Below, piece after piece: positions 27,927 through 40,151 of a DNA stretch of 64,000 bases. The position numbers and the translations under genes were made by a program. The stretch's first letter is position 1; each line of letters starts with the position of its first letter. Source of the DNA: Actinomycetes bacterium (GTDB lineage: Bacteria; Actinomycetota; Acidimicrobiia; Acidimicrobiales; Acidimicrobiaceae); contig JAKAQR010000007.1 in NCBI GenBank assembly GCA_021819725.1, positions 62,001-126,000 on the forward strand, written 5' to 3'. Under the pieces are notes generated by a model that was not told the DNA's origin, did not search any database, and saw nothing but the letters and a program-made list of their open reading frames with translations.

Positions 27927-29246
27927 ATGCAGTCGTGGGTCGACGATTCGAAAGGGGGTGCCCTGTTGCGTTCTACCGAGTTGCTCTGGAGCCAAGATCC
28001 TGAAGTAGCGCGACTTCTGAGTGAGGAAGAGGAACGACAGCGAACGACGCTGCAGTTGATTGCCTCTGAAAACTTCACCTCTCGAGCGGTGATGGAGGCG
28101 ACGGGAAGCGTGTTGACCAACAAATACGCTGAGGGTTATCCAGGTCGTCGGTATTACGGGGGTAATCAGGTCGTCGATCAGGTTGAGGACCTCGCTCGTG
28201 AGCGGTGCAAACAGCTCTTTGGGGCTCCCTATGCTAACGTCCAACCACACGCTGGTGCAAACGCGAACGCGGCAGCCTATTTGGCACTGCTGGCACCCAG
28301 AGATCGGGTACTTGCCATGAGGCTCGACCAAGGCGGACACCTTACCCACGGTTCTCCGGTGAATTTCTCCGGGCAGATCTATGATTTCATCGCCTATGGG
28401 GTGCGCGAATCGGACCCGAATCGGGAGTGGCTGGATCTCGACCAGATGCGTCAACTCGCCCTCGAGCAACGACCGAAGTTGATTGTGGTAGGGGCTACCG
28501 CCTACTCGAGAATCATTGAGGTCGATCCAATCCGCGAAATTGCTGACGAGATTGGGGCACTGGTCCTCTTTGATGCTGCTCACGTGGCAGGGCTGATCGC
28601 CGGAGGGGTCTATCCCAATCCGCTCTTCACTCGCTCGGGGGAGCGGGGTGCCGATGTCGTGACTTTTACGACCCACAAAACATTGCGCGGTCCTCGAGGA
28701 GCCGCTATCGTTGCCCACGAGGATCTTGGCAAAGCGCTTGACAAAGCGGTCTTTCCTGGACTGCAGGGAGGTCCCCTTGAGCATGCGATAGCCGCAAAAG
28801 CCGTCGCTTTTGCAGAGGCGCTCGATCCTTCCTTTCGGGAGTATGCCGAGCGCGTTGTGGAGAACGCTCGCGTGCTCGCCGATGCACTGAGTTCTGAGGG
28901 ATTTCGCATCGTTTCGGGAGGCACGGATGTCCACCTTGCTTTAGTAGATCTGCGAGACTTCGATGCAGAACTCGATGGACGCACCGCGCAAGATCGGCTG
29001 GATCGGGCGGGGATCACCTGCAATAGAAACCAGATCCCCTTTGATCCTCGCTCACCCTTTGTCACCAGCGGACTGCGCCTTGGTACCGCTGCGATGACTA
29101 CGACGGGCATGCGCACCGATCAGATGAAGACGGTGGCCGCGCTGATCTCGCGGGTACTGCGCACTGATGATGAGCAGACCCCTCTGGAGGTGCGGCACGA
29201 GATAGCTGAACTCTGTCGAGCCTTCCCTCCGCCGCTCGAGAGGTAA
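27927..29246 (+). CDS. glyA: serine hydroxymethyltransferase
   Basis: PLP enzyme interconverting serine and glycine with tetrahydrofolate. Core features: [22 protein letters not shown], the PLP lysine in [15 protein letters not shown] and [11 protein letters not shown]. The frame is open back to 27807 inside tsaC. ATG 27927 gives about 439 residues, but TTG 27966, preceded by gggggtgccc and followed directly by family-like sequence ([13 protein letters not shown]), has the better ribosome binding site. Inserted between tsaC and wecA, which are adjacent in Mycobacterium. Confidence 0.95.
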   Translation: MQSWVDDSKGGALLRSTELLWSQDPEVARLLSEEEERQRTTLQLIASENFTSRAVMEATGSVLTNKYAEGYPGRRYYGGNQVVDQVEDLARERCKQLFGAPYANVQPHAGANANAAAYLALLAPRDRVLAMRLDQGGHLTHGSPVNFSGQIYDFIAYGVRESDPNREWLDLDQMRQLALEQRPKLIVVGATAYSRIIEVDPIREIADEIGALVLFDAAHVAGLIAGGVYPNPLFTRSGERGADVVTFTTHKTLRGPRGAAIVAHEDLGKALDKAVFPGLQGGPLEHAIAAKAVAFAEALDPSFREYAERVVENARVLADALSSEGFRIVSGGTDVHLALVDLRDFDAELDGRTAQDRLDRAGITCNRNQIPFDPRSPFVTSGLRLGTAAMTTTGMRTDQMKTVAALISRVLRTDDEQTPLEVRHEIAELCRAFPPPLER

Positions 29247-29247
29247 T

Positions 29248-30390
29248 GTGCAATACGTCCTGGTAGCGTTCGTCGCAGCTATCGTTACGTTTCTGGTGGT
29301 GCCGATCGTTCGACGTATCGCGTTCCGGACCGGTCAGGTCGTGCAGCCTGGTGGCCGTATGGCTCACCTTAAGCCGACACCGACCCTTGGGGGGGTCGGT
29401 ATGTTGGTGGGATTTGGAGCGGCGATGGGGGTCGGCAGTCTGCTGCATGCCTTTCGCCCCGTCTTTACTGACTCCTCCGAACCGATGGGAGTGCTCCTCG
29501 CGGCGATCGCCATTACGGGTATCGGTGTGGTCGACGATGTGTGGAATCTGTCTGCTCCCGCCAAGGTGGCGGGACAGGTGTTGTCGGCATCATTGCTTTG
29601 GGTCTTCGGCGTGACGATGTTCTGGTTCAAGGTCCCCTTCGCTGGCATCGTTGTCCTTTCGAACTCATTAACGCCGCTGTTGACGGCGATTTGGGTGATT
29701 GCCATGGAGAACGCCATCAACCTTATCGATGGCCTTGATGGGCTCGCCTCTGGTATCGTCGCGATCGCATCGCTCGCCTTTGGTCTCTACTCATTGAGGC
29801 TTGAGGCGTTGGGGCAGCTGCCGAGCTCCTCCATCGGGCCACTGATCGCGTTCGCGATCCTTGGAGTCTGCGTCGGGTTTTTGCCCCACAACTGGAATCC
29901 AGCCAAGATATTCATGGGTGACACTGGTGCCATGTTGCTCGGACTCCTCTTGGCTGCCAGTACCTCGGTCGTAGGGGGCCGGACCGCCAACGTCTCCGAC
30001 CAGACGTTCTTTTTCTTTGCGCCATTGGTGATTCCGTTTGTCATACTAGGAGTCCCAATGGCGGACTTAGTGTTTTCTGTGCTTCGTCGTACGGCCCATC
30101 ATGTGAGCTTTGCCACGCCCGACAAAAAGCACCTTCACCACCGCCTCATGGAGATGGGGCATGGGCCGCGCCGCTCCGTGGCTATCCTCTGGGCATGGAC
30201 CGCCATTTTGTCAGCCTTTGCGCTGCTCCCTACCTATGTTGGAGGCCTCGGATTTGAACTCCCCATTGCTGTGGCGGCGGTTGGAGTGCTACTGTATACG
30301 TTGTTCCATCCTGATTTGAAGGGAACGCATTCGCGGAGCGGGAGGGCTCTGGCGGTGATGCGTCGAAGGGATAGCGGGATCAGACGGTGA
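29248..30390 (+). CDS. wecA: undecaprenyl-phosphate N-acetylhexosamine-1-phosphate transferase (WecA/TagO type)
   Basis: Starts lipid-linked glycan synthesis by moving a sugar phosphate onto undecaprenyl phosphate, at the inner face of the membrane. 380 residues and about eleven helices. Motifs: HLKPTPTLGG, VDDVWNLS near residue 97, NLIDGLDGLASG near 157 with the catalytic aspartates, FMGDTGAMLLGL near 227 and the nucleotide-binding HLHHRLMEMGH near 294. GTG start one base after the glyA stop. Lies just upstream of the ATP synthase region as in Mycobacterium (rfe), where it makes decaprenyl-P-P-GlcNAc. Confidence 0.93.
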   Translation: MQYVLVAFVAAIVTFLVVPIVRRIAFRTGQVVQPGGRMAHLKPTPTLGGVGMLVGFGAAMGVGSLLHAFRPVFTDSSEPMGVLLAAIAITGIGVVDDVWNLSAPAKVAGQVLSASLLWVFGVTMFWFKVPFAGIVVLSNSLTPLLTAIWVIAMENAINLIDGLDGLASGIVAIASLAFGLYSLRLEALGQLPSSSIGPLIAFAILGVCVGFLPHNWNPAKIFMGDTGAMLLGLLLAASTSVVGGRTANVSDQTFFFFAPLVIPFVILGVPMADLVFSVLRRTAHHVSFATPDKKHLHHRLMEMGHGPRRSVAILWAWTAILSAFALLPTYVGGLGFELPIAVAAVGVLLYTLFHPDLKGTHSRSGRALAVMRRRDSGIRR

Positions 30391-30475
30391 GTTATTCTGG
30401 TTTGCGTCCAGGATGGCAGTTGGTTGGCCCGTAGCTGGTAGAGTAACTAAGGTTTGGTTCGGAAGAGGTTCGATC

Positions 30476-30817
30476 GTGGACAGCCCGTCAGTGGCCCGAG
30501 GTATGGTAGCGAGTTTTAGCGAGGCAATTGCCAAAATGATTGAGTCCTTCGGGACCATGGTGCTTTCGCTCGTTGTCGCCGTCGTGGTCGGTCAGTGGAC
30601 GCACTCCTGGGCATGGGGTGTAGGTATAGCCGTTTTCGGAGTCGTGGGTTCGATCCTGTCGATGTACTACCGCTCGAAGGCGGAGATCGACAGCACTCCT
30701 GTGCCAGTCAAGACGCGGCGGCCCGAGAGAGGTGGTGTTTCGCGTCTGCTTGAGTCAGATCTCGAACTCTCTGACGACGTTCGTCAGGCTGATGCGTGGC
30801 TGAGGAGGAACGAGTAG
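30476..30817 (+). CDS. AtpZ/AtpI-like small membrane protein
   Basis: 113 residues from a GTG preceded by ggaagagg. Two hydrophobic segments (MVLSLVVAVVVGQW about 25-40 and WGVGIAVFGVVGSILSMYY about 47-65) with a charged C-terminal tail. Size, two-helix shape and place before a second small membrane protein and atpB match AtpZ/AtpI-type proteins thought to help assemble the c-ring or carry Mg. The start frame extends upstream to 30413 without support. Assignment rests mainly on context. Confidence 0.6.
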   Translation: MDSPSVARGMVASFSEAIAKMIESFGTMVLSLVVAVVVGQWTHSWAWGVGIAVFGVVGSILSMYYRSKAEIDSTPVPVKTRRPERGGVSRLLESDLELSDDVRQADAWLRRNE

Positions 30818-30818
30818 C

Positions 30819-31241
30819 GTGTCTAGCACACCTATTCAGCCTGAGGTGAGTATCGCCAAAGGCTTTCTCATTCGGCTGCTCATTGTCGCCCCAGTGGCGG
30901 TCGCCATCTCGTGGGCTCTTGCCGGTGATCGAGGTTTGTGGTCCTCGTTGTATGGTCTCGCGTTGGTCGCCGTCAACTTCGCCATTATGATCGTGTTCTT
31001 CCGTGAGGGTGCCAAATTTGGTATGACGGGTCTGATGGCCGCTGCTTTCCTGGCACTGCTCATCGGGCTCGGAGTGTTGACGGCGGCGATCATTCCGGTT
31101 GCGCATGCGCACTGGATGGATCTCATCGTCTTCGGCCTTGTGGTGATTCTTGGCCACCTCGCTGCGGTGATCATTGAGGCGCGCCGTGTCTCTGGACGTT
31201 TGGGTGATGATGGTCTTGCTCCCTGGAGATTGGTCAGATGA
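30819..31241 (+). CDS. AtpI-like ATP synthase accessory membrane protein
   Basis: 140 residues with four hydrophobic segments (LLIVAPVAVAISWAL, SLYGLALVAVNFAIMIVFF, GLMAAAFLALLIGLGVL, LIVFGLVVILGHLAAVII). This is the shape of ATP synthase protein I. It starts one base after the previous gene and overlaps atpB by ATGA, so it is translated with the operon. The corresponding Mycobacterium gene (Rv1303 position) is also an uncharacterised membrane protein. Function inferred from position and topology. Confidence 0.65.
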   Translation: MSSTPIQPEVSIAKGFLIRLLIVAPVAVAISWALAGDRGLWSSLYGLALVAVNFAIMIVFFREGAKFGMTGLMAAAFLALLIGLGVLTAAIIPVAHAHWMDLIVFGLVVILGHLAAVIIEARRVSGRLGDDGLAPWRLVR

Positions 31242-32008
31242 TTTTTGCTGGCATTAACTTTCCGCCCATAGCGGAGCTGTTGAACTGGAAGCCGATCGCC
31301 TTTGGCGGCACGGCGCTTATGTTCAACAAGATCGCTGTCCTTACCCTGCTCTCAGCCGCGATTACCCTCGCGCTGTTCTTCGTCGCTGGACGGCGCCAAA
31401 ATCTCGTTCCCCGTGGCATCCAGAACATCATGGAGTCGTCGATCGACTTTATCACCAACTCGGTCGTGATCGACGTGATGGGTCAAGAGGGCCTCGCGTG
31501 GGTGCCGTGGCTCACCGGTCTGTTCTTCTTCATCCTGTTCAACAACCTCTTTGAAGTCATTCCCTTTATACAGATGCCGGCGACCGCACGAACGAGCGTC
31601 ACGATCCCTCTAGCGCTCATCGTCTATGTCACCTTTATTGTGGTAGGCATCAAGAAGCAAGGCTTTGGTCGCTATTTCAAATCAGCGCTTGTCCCGAGTG
31701 GAGTGCCGGTAGCACTGCTGATACTCCTTGTCCCCATCGAGTTACTCTCTACCTTCATCGTCCGCCCCTTTGCTCTCGCCGTCCGATTGTTTGGCAATAT
31801 GCTCGCCGGCCACCTCCTCTTAGTGACGTTTGCAGTGATCTCGGAGGCGCTGTTCGTCCGCAGCATTGGCCTGATCGTGTTGCCGTTGCCAGCGGCTACC
31901 CTGGTGGTGTTGACGGGCTACGAGATCTTTGTAGGTTTTCTGCAGGCCTTTATCTTCACCATCTTGACCGCCGTCTACTTAGGCGAATCTTTGGGAGGTG
32001 GGCACTAA
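31238..32008 (+). CDS. atpB: F1Fo-ATP synthase subunit a
   Basis: Proton half-channel subunit of Fo. 256 residues, five to six helices. The essential stator arginine is in RPFALAVRLFGNMLAGH near residue 180, followed by the conserved C-terminal helix GYEIFVGFLQAFIFTILTAVYL. Overlaps the AtpI-like gene by four bases. Confidence 0.97.
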   Translation: MIFAGINFPPIAELLNWKPIAFGGTALMFNKIAVLTLLSAAITLALFFVAGRRQNLVPRGIQNIMESSIDFITNSVVIDVMGQEGLAWVPWLTGLFFFILFNNLFEVIPFIQMPATARTSVTIPLALIVYVTFIVVGIKKQGFGRYFKSALVPSGVPVALLILLVPIELLSTFIVRPFALAVRLFGNMLAGHLLLVTFAVISEALFVRSIGLIVLPLPAATLVVLTGYEIFVGFLQAFIFTILTAVYLGESLGGGH

Positions 32009-32033
32009 GGAGTTGGTCTGAAGTTCGCCGTGA

Positions 32034-32369
<336 letters not shown>

Positions 32370-32380
32370 GGAATCGTTTC

Positions 32381-32899
32381 GTGCTTTTCGGAGTAGTTAC
32401 GCAGTCGCCGAACCCAATTCTGCCCTCGACAGGGGAGATTATCTGGTCGGTCATCTCCTTTGCCCTCCTGTTGGTCATATTGGTGAAGTATGCCTTCCCC
32501 CCAGTGGCCTCCATGATGGCCAAACGCAGTGACAAGATCCGAGATGATCTTGAGGCCGCTGAGTCGGCGCGTCGAGACGCCGAACGTCTCGCAGAGGAGC
32601 GTCGCGCTGAGCTTGGGCGTGCACGTGAAGAGGGCCAGCGTATCATTGAGGACGCGCGAGCTACCGGTGAGGCGCTGCGCCAAGAGGCGGCGGCTGAAGC
32701 ACAACGTGAGGCCCAGATGGTACGTGAGCAGGCTCAGCTGCAGGTAGCGGCGGAGCGATCCCGGCTGATCCTTGAGCTTCGGGGTGAATTGGCTGGCATG
32801 GCTATCGAACTGTCCACTCGGATACTCGCGCATGAACTCGCCTCGAGTGAGGTAGATCCCCTAGTGGAGTCCTTCCTCGCGGAGGCGGATTCGGAGTAG
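32381..32899 (+). CDS. atpF: F1Fo-ATP synthase subunit b
   Basis: Peripheral stalk subunit. 172 residues: one N-terminal membrane helix (VISFALLLVILVKYAF, about 22-37), then a long charged coiled coil rich in Glu, Arg and Ala (RRDAERLAEERRAELGRARE). Normal length; not fused to delta as in Mycobacterium. GTG start. Confidence 0.95.
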   Translation: MLFGVVTQSPNPILPSTGEIIWSVISFALLLVILVKYAFPPVASMMAKRSDKIRDDLEAAESARRDAERLAEERRAELGRAREEGQRIIEDARATGEALRQEAAAEAQREAQMVREQAQLQVAAERSRLILELRGELAGMAIELSTRILAHELASSEVDPLVESFLAEADSE

Positions 32900-32901
32900 A
32901 C

Positions 32902-33768
32902 ATGAGAGAGCGGACCCGTGGATTCGCCATCGCCACTCGTGATCTTGGGATCAGGAGTGATGAGTTGGCACGCATAACACAAGAGATGGCGGCGGTGGCG
33001 GTGCTCGTGACCGACTCCGTCGAATTGACCGATGTACTGATCGACCGTGGTCTCCGTTCTGATGTTCGACGATCAGTGTTGGTCGAGCTCTTGAGCGACC
33101 GTGTGGACCCGCGGATCACTGCGCTCGCTGGCTATGTGGTGGAGACCGAGTTGGCGGGGGATATTCCCGAGGTTCTGGCGGGTCTTGAAGCCGTGCTGCA
33201 AAGCACCTACGTCCTCGGTGACGGAATCGAGACGGTGACTGGTGCGCGTGCGCGAGGATATGCACACGCGATTATGGGCGATCTCGATCGAGATGCTCTG
33301 CTGCTCATGTTGGATGAACTCATCAGCGTGACGCAGTTGTTGGCCGGAGACGTCGCGTTACGAAGGGTGCTATCAGGTCTTGGTGGCGATCCAGAGCAAC
33401 GGATTCACATTGTTGAGGATCTCTTTGGAGGACGAGTCTCGTCGGCGGCGTTGTCGGTTCTTCGCGCAGTCGTTGCTGTGAGCAACCCGCGCTCCCTAGC
33501 GGAGTCGCTCGAGAGGATCATTGGTGACTGCTCCAGGCTGATCGAGAGCCAGATTGCCCGAGTGACACTCGCTCGTCAAGCCAACGATATCTACCGTTCG
33601 CGGATCGCGTCAACGCTCGAGCATCGTATTGGGCGCGAGCTGATCGTCGAGTGGAGAGTCGATGAAACACTCATCGGTGGAATGGTCGCTGTTATTGGCG
33701 ATCGGGTCTACGACGTGAGTGTTGCCAGAGAACTACAGAGGGCCCAGCAGTTGCTTGCCGGGCGATAA
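32902..33768 (+). CDS. atpH: F1Fo-ATP synthase subunit delta, long actinobacterial form
   Basis: Links the peripheral stalk to F1. 288 residues against about 180 in E. coli. Two successive regions look like the helical delta N-terminal domain (about 1-105 and 110-215), followed by the C-terminal beta-hairpin region with LIGGMVAVIGDRVYDVS. A similar tandem arrangement occurs in Streptomyces delta (about 270 residues). Two bases after atpF. Confidence 0.93.
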   Translation: MRERTRGFAIATRDLGIRSDELARITQEMAAVAVLVTDSVELTDVLIDRGLRSDVRRSVLVELLSDRVDPRITALAGYVVETELAGDIPEVLAGLEAVLQSTYVLGDGIETVTGARARGYAHAIMGDLDRDALLLMLDELISVTQLLAGDVALRRVLSGLGGDPEQRIHIVEDLFGGRVSSAALSVLRAVVAVSNPRSLAESLERIIGDCSRLIESQIARVTLARQANDIYRSRIASTLEHRIGRELIVEWRVDETLIGGMVAVIGDRVYDVSVARELQRAQQLLAGR

Positions 33769-33780
33769 CAAGGAGAGACG

Positions 33781-35307
33781 ATGGCGGTAGAGTTGAAAAT
33801 TGATAAGTCGGAGATCGCTGATGTCATCCGGCGGCGGCTACAGGAGTACACGACGACGACCGCAGGCGAAGAGGTCGGCCGAGTGCTGGAGTTCGGTGAC
33901 GGGATCGCCTCGGTCTCGGGACTCCCCTCGGTGGCGGTGAATGAAGTTTTGCGCTTTGCCAACGGTACGGTTGGTCTCGCGCTCAACCTCGAAGAGGATA
34001 CGATCGGCGTGGTTGTCCTCGGCGAGGAATCCGGTATCTCCGAAGGCCAGTTAGTGAAGTCGACCGGCGAGATCCTGTCAGTTCCGGTGGGCGATGCACT
34101 GCTCGGTAGGGTTGTCGATCCGCTCGGTCGACCGATCGACGGGCTTGGTCCTATCGATTCCACAATACAGCGTCGCCTTGAGGTGCAGGCGCCAGGTATT
34201 GTCCAGCGCAAGCCGGTTGGAGAACCGCTACAGACTGGAATCAAGGCTATCGACGCCATGACTCCGATTGGACGTGGTCAGCGCGAATTGATTATCGGTG
34301 ACCGCAAAACCGGCAAGACGACGGTGGCGCTTGACACGATTATCAACCAGCGTGGCCAGGGTGTGAAGTGTATCTATGTGGCTATTGGGCAGAAAGGCAC
34401 CTCCATCGCGGCAGTGGTCGACACGTTGCGTGATCATGGAGCGCTTGAGTATACGGTGATCGTGGCAGCGGCAGCATCTGAGGCTGCGCCGTTCAAGTAC
34501 CTTGCACCGTATGCAGGCTGTGCGATGGGCCAGCATTGGATGGAAAATGGGGAGCACGCCCTGATCGTCTATGACGATCTTTCGAAGCAGGCTGACGCCT
34601 ATCGGCAGCTCTCGTTGTTGCTTCGTCGTCCACCAGGACGTGAAGCCTATCCTGGTGACATTTTTTACCTCCATTCCCGGCTTCTTGAGCGCGCGGCGAA
34701 GCTCAGCGATGCGCTTGGTGGAGGTTCGTTGACGGCGCTGCCGATCATTGAGACCAAGGCAGGAGATATCTCCGCCTATATCCCTACCAATGTGATCTCG
34801 ATCACGGATGGTCAAGTGTTTCTCGACTCTGACCTCTTTAACTCTGGTCTTCGTCCCGCGATTAACGTCGGGACGTCAGTGTCACGAGTTGGCGGTGCCG
34901 CCCAAACCAAGGCGATGAAAGAGGTGTCTGGAAGCCTACGACTGGACCTTGCTCAGTTCCGTGAACTCGAGGCCTTTGCCACTTTTGGCTCCGAACTGGA
35001 TAAGTATGCACAGGCACAGCTCGATCGTGGTTATCGACTGACTGAGCTGTTGAAGCAAAATCAAGGAGCTCCTCTCTCCGTCGCTGAGCAGGTGGTGAGC
35101 ATCTTTGCGGGCACCAACGGTCTTCTTGACGCACTGCCGGTAAGTGATGTGTCGAAGTTCTTGGCCGAGATGATTGGCTTCTTGAAGGCTCGACACCCTG
35201 ATTTCATTGACGGAATTAACACCAATGGTAAGATGCCGGATAAGCAGGCGTTGACGGATGCAATCACCACCTTTGCGGGTGGGTTTGCCACCTCAGTAAA
35301 GGTTTAG
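33781..35307 (+). CDS. atpA: F1Fo-ATP synthase subunit alpha
   Basis: Non-catalytic nucleotide-binding subunit of F1. 508 residues: beta-barrel start, Walker [14 protein letters not shown] near residue 172, [13 protein letters not shown] near 240 and the alpha-specific arginine-finger region ([19 protein letters not shown]). ATG after aaggagagacg. Confidence 0.97.
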   Translation: MAVELKIDKSEIADVIRRRLQEYTTTTAGEEVGRVLEFGDGIASVSGLPSVAVNEVLRFANGTVGLALNLEEDTIGVVVLGEESGISEGQLVKSTGEILSVPVGDALLGRVVDPLGRPIDGLGPIDSTIQRRLEVQAPGIVQRKPVGEPLQTGIKAIDAMTPIGRGQRELIIGDRKTGKTTVALDTIINQRGQGVKCIYVAIGQKGTSIAAVVDTLRDHGALEYTVIVAAAASEAAPFKYLAPYAGCAMGQHWMENGEHALIVYDDLSKQADAYRQLSLLLRRPPGREAYPGDIFYLHSRLLERAAKLSDALGGGSLTALPIIETKAGDISAYIPTNVISITDGQVFLDSDLFNSGLRPAINVGTSVSRVGGAAQTKAMKEVSGSLRLDLAQFRELEAFATFGSELDKYAQAQLDRGYRLTELLKQNQGAPLSVAEQVVSIFAGTNGLLDALPVSDVSKFLAEMIGFLKARHPDFIDGINTNGKMPDKQALTDAITTFAGGFATSVKV

Positions 35308-35313
35308 AGTCTC

Positions 35314-37705
<2,392 letters not shown>

Positions 37706-37706
<1 letters not shown>

Positions 37707-38098
37707 TGGCGAACGAGACCTTCAATCTGGTGATCGCTAACCCGGAGTTAGTGCTCTTTGACGAGGAGGTTGAAAGCCTCACACTTCGTTCGGCACTCGG
37801 GGATGCCGCCTTCCTTGCTCATCATGCCCCCTTCGTCGGAGAGGTGGAGGTTTGTCTGGGGACGGTGGTGCGGGGGCAAGGCGATTCCTTCCAGATTGTG
37901 ATCGACGGCGGACTGGTTCGAGCCGGTGGTAATCGTGTGGTGGTTTTGGCCAATGACGCACAGTTGGCTAGCGACGTTGAACAGGAGTCTCTTCGGCGCA
38001 GAAGACAGCGCTACGAGGAGCGATTAGAGGAGCTTGATGATGCGATTGCGGAGTCCGAACTGCGGTCGCTGGAGCTTCGGGGGAGTCTGATCGACTAG
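37706..38098 (+). CDS. atpC: F1Fo-ATP synthase subunit epsilon
   Basis: Inhibitory rotor subunit. 130 residues: N-terminal beta sandwich (LVIANPELVLFDEEVESLTLRS) with GDAAFLAHHAPFVGEV and a C-terminal helical hairpin rich in Arg and Glu. GTG start. Completes the atpBEFHAGDC set; the next gene starts immediately after the stop. Confidence 0.94.
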
Positions 38099-39067
38099 GT
38101 GACACCGCGAGTTCGGTGCTGTGTGGCGGTAACATTTGCTGATCCAATCGAGACGGAACTGAACGTCGTCAGAAGGCTTCTCGGATCACGATCGACTGAT
38201 TGGATTCCTCCCCATATCACCCTTGTTCCACCAGTGGATTGCACTCCGATGGAGGCGTGGTTGTGGGTGGGCAGGATCGGTACCTTGAGCACGCAGGTGG
38301 CGCCCGTCGATCTCGAGTTGAGCGGCTTTGGCTTCTTCGCCAATCGCCGGATCACGGGACATCTTCCGGTCGAAGCTGGCAGGGAGGCCCTTGGGCAGTG
38401 GCATGATCGTTTGGTTGGTCAACCGGATGAGCGCCCCTACCTCCCCCATGTGACGGTTGTGGAGGACCTCGATCTTGCGACGAGCTCCGTCCTCCGGGAG
38501 CGACTGGCACAGTACACCTTGGCGGTTCAGGCGAAGGAAGTAAGCCTGCTGGTGGCCGATGCGCGAGGGAAAAGGAGAGGTTGGCGACCATTCCTCCGGG
38601 CGCTCGTAGGCTTTGGTGGTCTGCGACGTCGAGCGCATCGATCAGTTCTGGCAGTCTTATCACACTCAAGTCCATTGTCGCACCAGGGATCTGCGCCCTC
38701 GATAAGTTGTTGGTTACTGGATGAGTCGGGGGGACTGCTCGGTTGGGGCGAGGCAATAGGCGCGCCAAGTGGAGTTTGGATACTCAATGATCCGGTGCTA
38801 CTCGATGGTGACCTCGTCGGGTGTGGTTTTGAGGAGTTGGTCGTCGAGGAGCTGATGGAGTACCTCCGACCCCGCACCCTCGTGGGGCAATCATCGACCA
38901 AGATCCTTGATACCTTTGGAGCCAGGTCGATGAGTGCGGAGGCAGCATGGCTGTTGGGCCTCGATCAGTTGGGCCCCGACCACTCTGGTTTGGCCATGGC
39001 CGATTCGAAGGGGTTAGGTGGTTCTTACGCCATCAGATGGAAGTTTTTGAGCTTCTCTACGCGATGA
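38099..39067 (+). CDS. 2H phosphoesterase-like protein with unassigned C-terminal domain
   Basis: 322 residues, GTG start directly after the atpC stop. The first 165 residues carry the two HxT motifs of the 2H (LigT/2'-5' RNA ligase-like) superfamily: PPHITLVPP (H39, T41) and LPHVTVV (H117, T119). This predicts a cyclic phosphodiesterase-like fold acting on RNA or nucleotide phosphates. The remaining 150 residues are not recognised. SCWLLDESGGLLGWGEA faintly resembles an enolase-superfamily N-terminal strand (MenC-like), and GCGFEELVVEELMEYL could also suit an acetyltransferase fold. The 3' end overlaps the convergent glpX by 43 bp. The first domain is well supported, the second is open. Confidence 0.72.
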   Translation: MTPRVRCCVAVTFADPIETELNVVRRLLGSRSTDWIPPHITLVPPVDCTPMEAWLWVGRIGTLSTQVAPVDLELSGFGFFANRRITGHLPVEAGREALGQWHDRLVGQPDERPYLPHVTVVEDLDLATSSVLRERLAQYTLAVQAKEVSLLVADARGKRRGWRPFLRALVGFGGLRRRAHRSVLAVLSHSSPLSHQGSAPSISCWLLDESGGLLGWGEAIGAPSGVWILNDPVLLDGDLVGCGFEELVVEELMEYLRPRTLVGQSSTKILDTFGARSMSAEAAWLLGLDQLGPDHSGLAMADSKGLGGSYAIRWKFLSFSTR

Positions 39068-40011
39068 ACAGCCTCGATGGTTCTCACGGTTTTGCTTCGC
39101 GAGCGCATCACGATGGAGTGCGTAATCGCCTGATCGCGATGCGTGCGAACACCCCGTAGTAGTTCGGAGTCCGTGATGCCGGTCGCGGCAAAGAAGCAGT
39201 CCTCGGAGTTGACGAGGTCTGAGGTGTGGAGAATCTTGTCGAGATCGTAGCCGGCGTCGATCGCGCGTTGCTTCTCAGTCTCGTCACGTGGCCACAGCCG
39301 TGCTTGAATGGCTCCGTCAACGCATCGGAGGCTAGCGGCGGCGATCACCGCCTCGGGACTGCCCCCAACACCCAGGAGCATATCGATATTGGACGATGGG
39401 AGGGCAGTAAGGAGGGCGGCTGCGACATCACCATCACCGATCAGAAAGATCCTGGCGCCGGCTGCACGGACCTCCTCGATGAGCCCTTCATGGCGAGGTC
39501 GATCCAGGATAGCGACGGTAATGTCCGCGGTCTGACAGTGCCGGGCTTTCGCTAGTTCTACGACGTTTTCTCTTGGGGAGAGATCGAGTGAGACGGCTCC
39601 AACTCCTTCAGGTCCGGTAGCGAGCTTGTCCATGTAGACGATCGGACCAGGAAAGAACATCGATCCTGTGCCAGCGATCGCGATCACACTCATTGCACCG
39701 CTCCGTCCCATCGCTGTTGGGGTGGTGCCTTCGATGGGATCGACGGCAATATCGACTTTGGGGCCCGTGCCGTCACCAACATGCTCACCATTAAAGAGCA
39801 TCGGTGCGTTGTCCTTCTCTCCCTCGCCGATGATGACGGTTCCATCCATCGCAACCACATCGAGGACACTGCGCATGGCGTTGACAGCTGCGCCGTCGGC
39901 TGACTCCTTTTGCCCACGCCCCACCCATTGGGTCGAGGCGAGGGCCGCTGCCTCCGTGACACGGACAATTTCGAGTGCGAGGTTGCGATCTGGTGGAGTA
40001 TTATCGATCAT
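39025..40011 (-). CDS. glpX: class II fructose-1,6-bisphosphatase
   Basis: Gluconeogenic enzyme hydrolysing fructose 1,6-bisphosphate, the main form in Actinobacteria. 328 residues. Metal- and substrate-binding motifs are GEGEKDNAPML near residue 61, VDPIEGTTPTAMGRSG near 89, and GVGGSPEAVIAAASLR near 215. ATG near 40011; divergent from the mutase gene across about 140 bp. Convergent with and overlapping the 2H-phosphoesterase gene at the 3' end. Confidence 0.95.
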   Translation of the reverse strand: MIDNTPPDRNLALEIVRVTEAAALASTQWVGRGQKESADGAAVNAMRSVLDVVAMDGTVIIGEGEKDNAPMLFNGEHVGDGTGPKVDIAVDPIEGTTPTAMGRSGAMSVIAIAGTGSMFFPGPIVYMDKLATGPEGVGAVSLDLSPRENVVELAKARHCQTADITVAILDRPRHEGLIEEVRAAGARIFLIGDGDVAAALLTALPSSNIDMLLGVGGSPEAVIAAASLRCVDGAIQARLWPRDETEKQRAIDAGYDLDKILHTSDLVNSEDCFFAATGITDSELLRGVRTHRDQAITHSIVMRSRSKTVRTIEAVHRVEKLKNFHLMA

Positions 40012-40151
40012 CTACAGTATGGTAGCACAAGGTGGTCTGCGTGGGCGCAATGCCAAATCCCGGAGCAAATCCGGGGGCTGAGTGTTGGGTCCGAGCGCGA
40101 CTTGCATTGCTTCTATGTCCACGGTATGCAACAGGACTAGACTGAGCGTAT

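Noticed and set aside
28610..29116. 168-codon minus-strand frame within glyA
   Set aside because: It is opposite a fully conserved serine hydroxymethyltransferase and rich in Ser/Arg/Ala, as expected for the antisense of GC-rich coding DNA.
32902..33768. b-delta fusion as in Mycobacterium ATP synthase
   Set aside because: The b subunit has its own gene; delta is only long, with two similar helical domains.
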